Source of the DNA: an uncultured Eubacteriales bacterium
GTDB taxonomy: Bacteria; Bacillota; Clostridia; Oscillospirales; Acutalibacteraceae
NCBI GenBank assembly: GCA_900313475.1
Contig: OMRJ01000200.1
Span: 1-5,775 of the forward strand
Direction: 5' to 3'
DNA: 5,775 bases
In this document: positions 5,675 to 5,775 of the stretch, one piece after another
Numbering within the stretch: the stretch's first letter is position 1
Layout: the number at the start of each line of letters is the position of its first letter
The notes under the pieces: model-generated
The model's database searches: none
Told to the model about the DNA's origin: nothing
The model's input: only the letters and a program-made list of their open reading frames with translations
Translations under genes and position numbers: made by a program

Positions 5675-5775
5675 ATGCAGATCTATGAAGAACTTAAGGC
5701 GAGAGGCCTTATCGCACAGGTAACTAACGAAGCCGAGATCAGCGAAATGGTCAACAACGGCAAGGCTACTTTTTA
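5675..5775 (+). CDS. tyrS: Tyrosyl-tRNA synthetase, first 33 codons (cut by window edge)
   Basis: The N-terminus MQIYEELKARGLIAQ followed by an acidic stretch and VNNGKATF (26-33) matches the conserved start of bacterial TyrS of the Bacillus/Clostridium type, just ahead of the tyrosine- and ATP-binding core outside the window. The enzyme charges tRNA-Tyr with tyrosine in the cytoplasm. AGGAG (5663-5667) is seven bases before the ATG. The gene starts only 36 bases after the preceding membrane protein gene, with no terminator between them, and this gap is too short for the T-box leader that controls many tyrS genes in Firmicutes. It is therefore probably expressed by readthrough from the upstream cluster, or from a weak promoter inside the preceding gene. 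Identification rests on 33 residues but the match to the family start is clear. Confidence 0.9.
   Translation, partial: MQIYEELKARGLIAQVTNEAEISEMVNNGKATF

Overview
The window looks like chromosomal DNA of a Gram-positive, anaerobic member of the Firmicutes, probably a Clostridia-type gut or fermentative bacterium. The evidence is strong GGAGG-type ribosome binding sites, consensus housekeeping promoters (TTGAAA and TATAAT with 17-base spacers), an iron-type alcohol dehydrogenase, a LytR-CpsA-Psr (LCP) cell-wall protein, and a tyrS start typical of that group. Base composition is moderate and even. I see no mobile element, CRISPR array, tRNA or rRNA. A species cannot be named from this sequence.

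The left half is on the minus strand and contains three genes. From right to left they are an LCP-family membrane enzyme (2285-3721), an iron-containing alcohol dehydrogenase (1009-2217) and the first 258 codons of a Gfo/Idh/MocA oxidoreductase (1-775, running off the left edge). Each has its own recognisable promoter. A strong intrinsic terminator follows the alcohol dehydrogenase (943-980). No terminator separates the LCP gene from the dehydrogenase, so readthrough is likely there.

The right half is on the plus strand. A divergent promoter region (3722-3946) separates the LCP gene from a tight run of four genes. These are a two-domain protein joining a pyrophosphatase-like N-terminus to a Nudix hydrolase (3947-4681), a small membrane protein of the 'small multidrug export' family (4691-5191), a three-helix membrane protein I do not recognise (5216-5638), and tyrS, cut off after 33 codons (5675-5775). 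Gaps are 9, 24 and 36 bases with no terminator between them, so they are probably one transcript from the promoter at 3887-3915.

The left-hand genes look metabolic (sugar or polyol oxidation and aldehyde/alcohol redox) and the divergent pair faces envelope biogenesis and nucleotide housekeeping. The most distinctive item is the Nudix fusion. Its pyrophosphatase-like half appears to have lost an expected acidic residue, and its Nudix half resembles diadenosine tetraphosphate hydrolases, in an operon that ends in an aminoacyl-tRNA synthetase. Nothing here amounts to a clearly new multi-gene system; the interest lies in individual proteins and operon arrangement.
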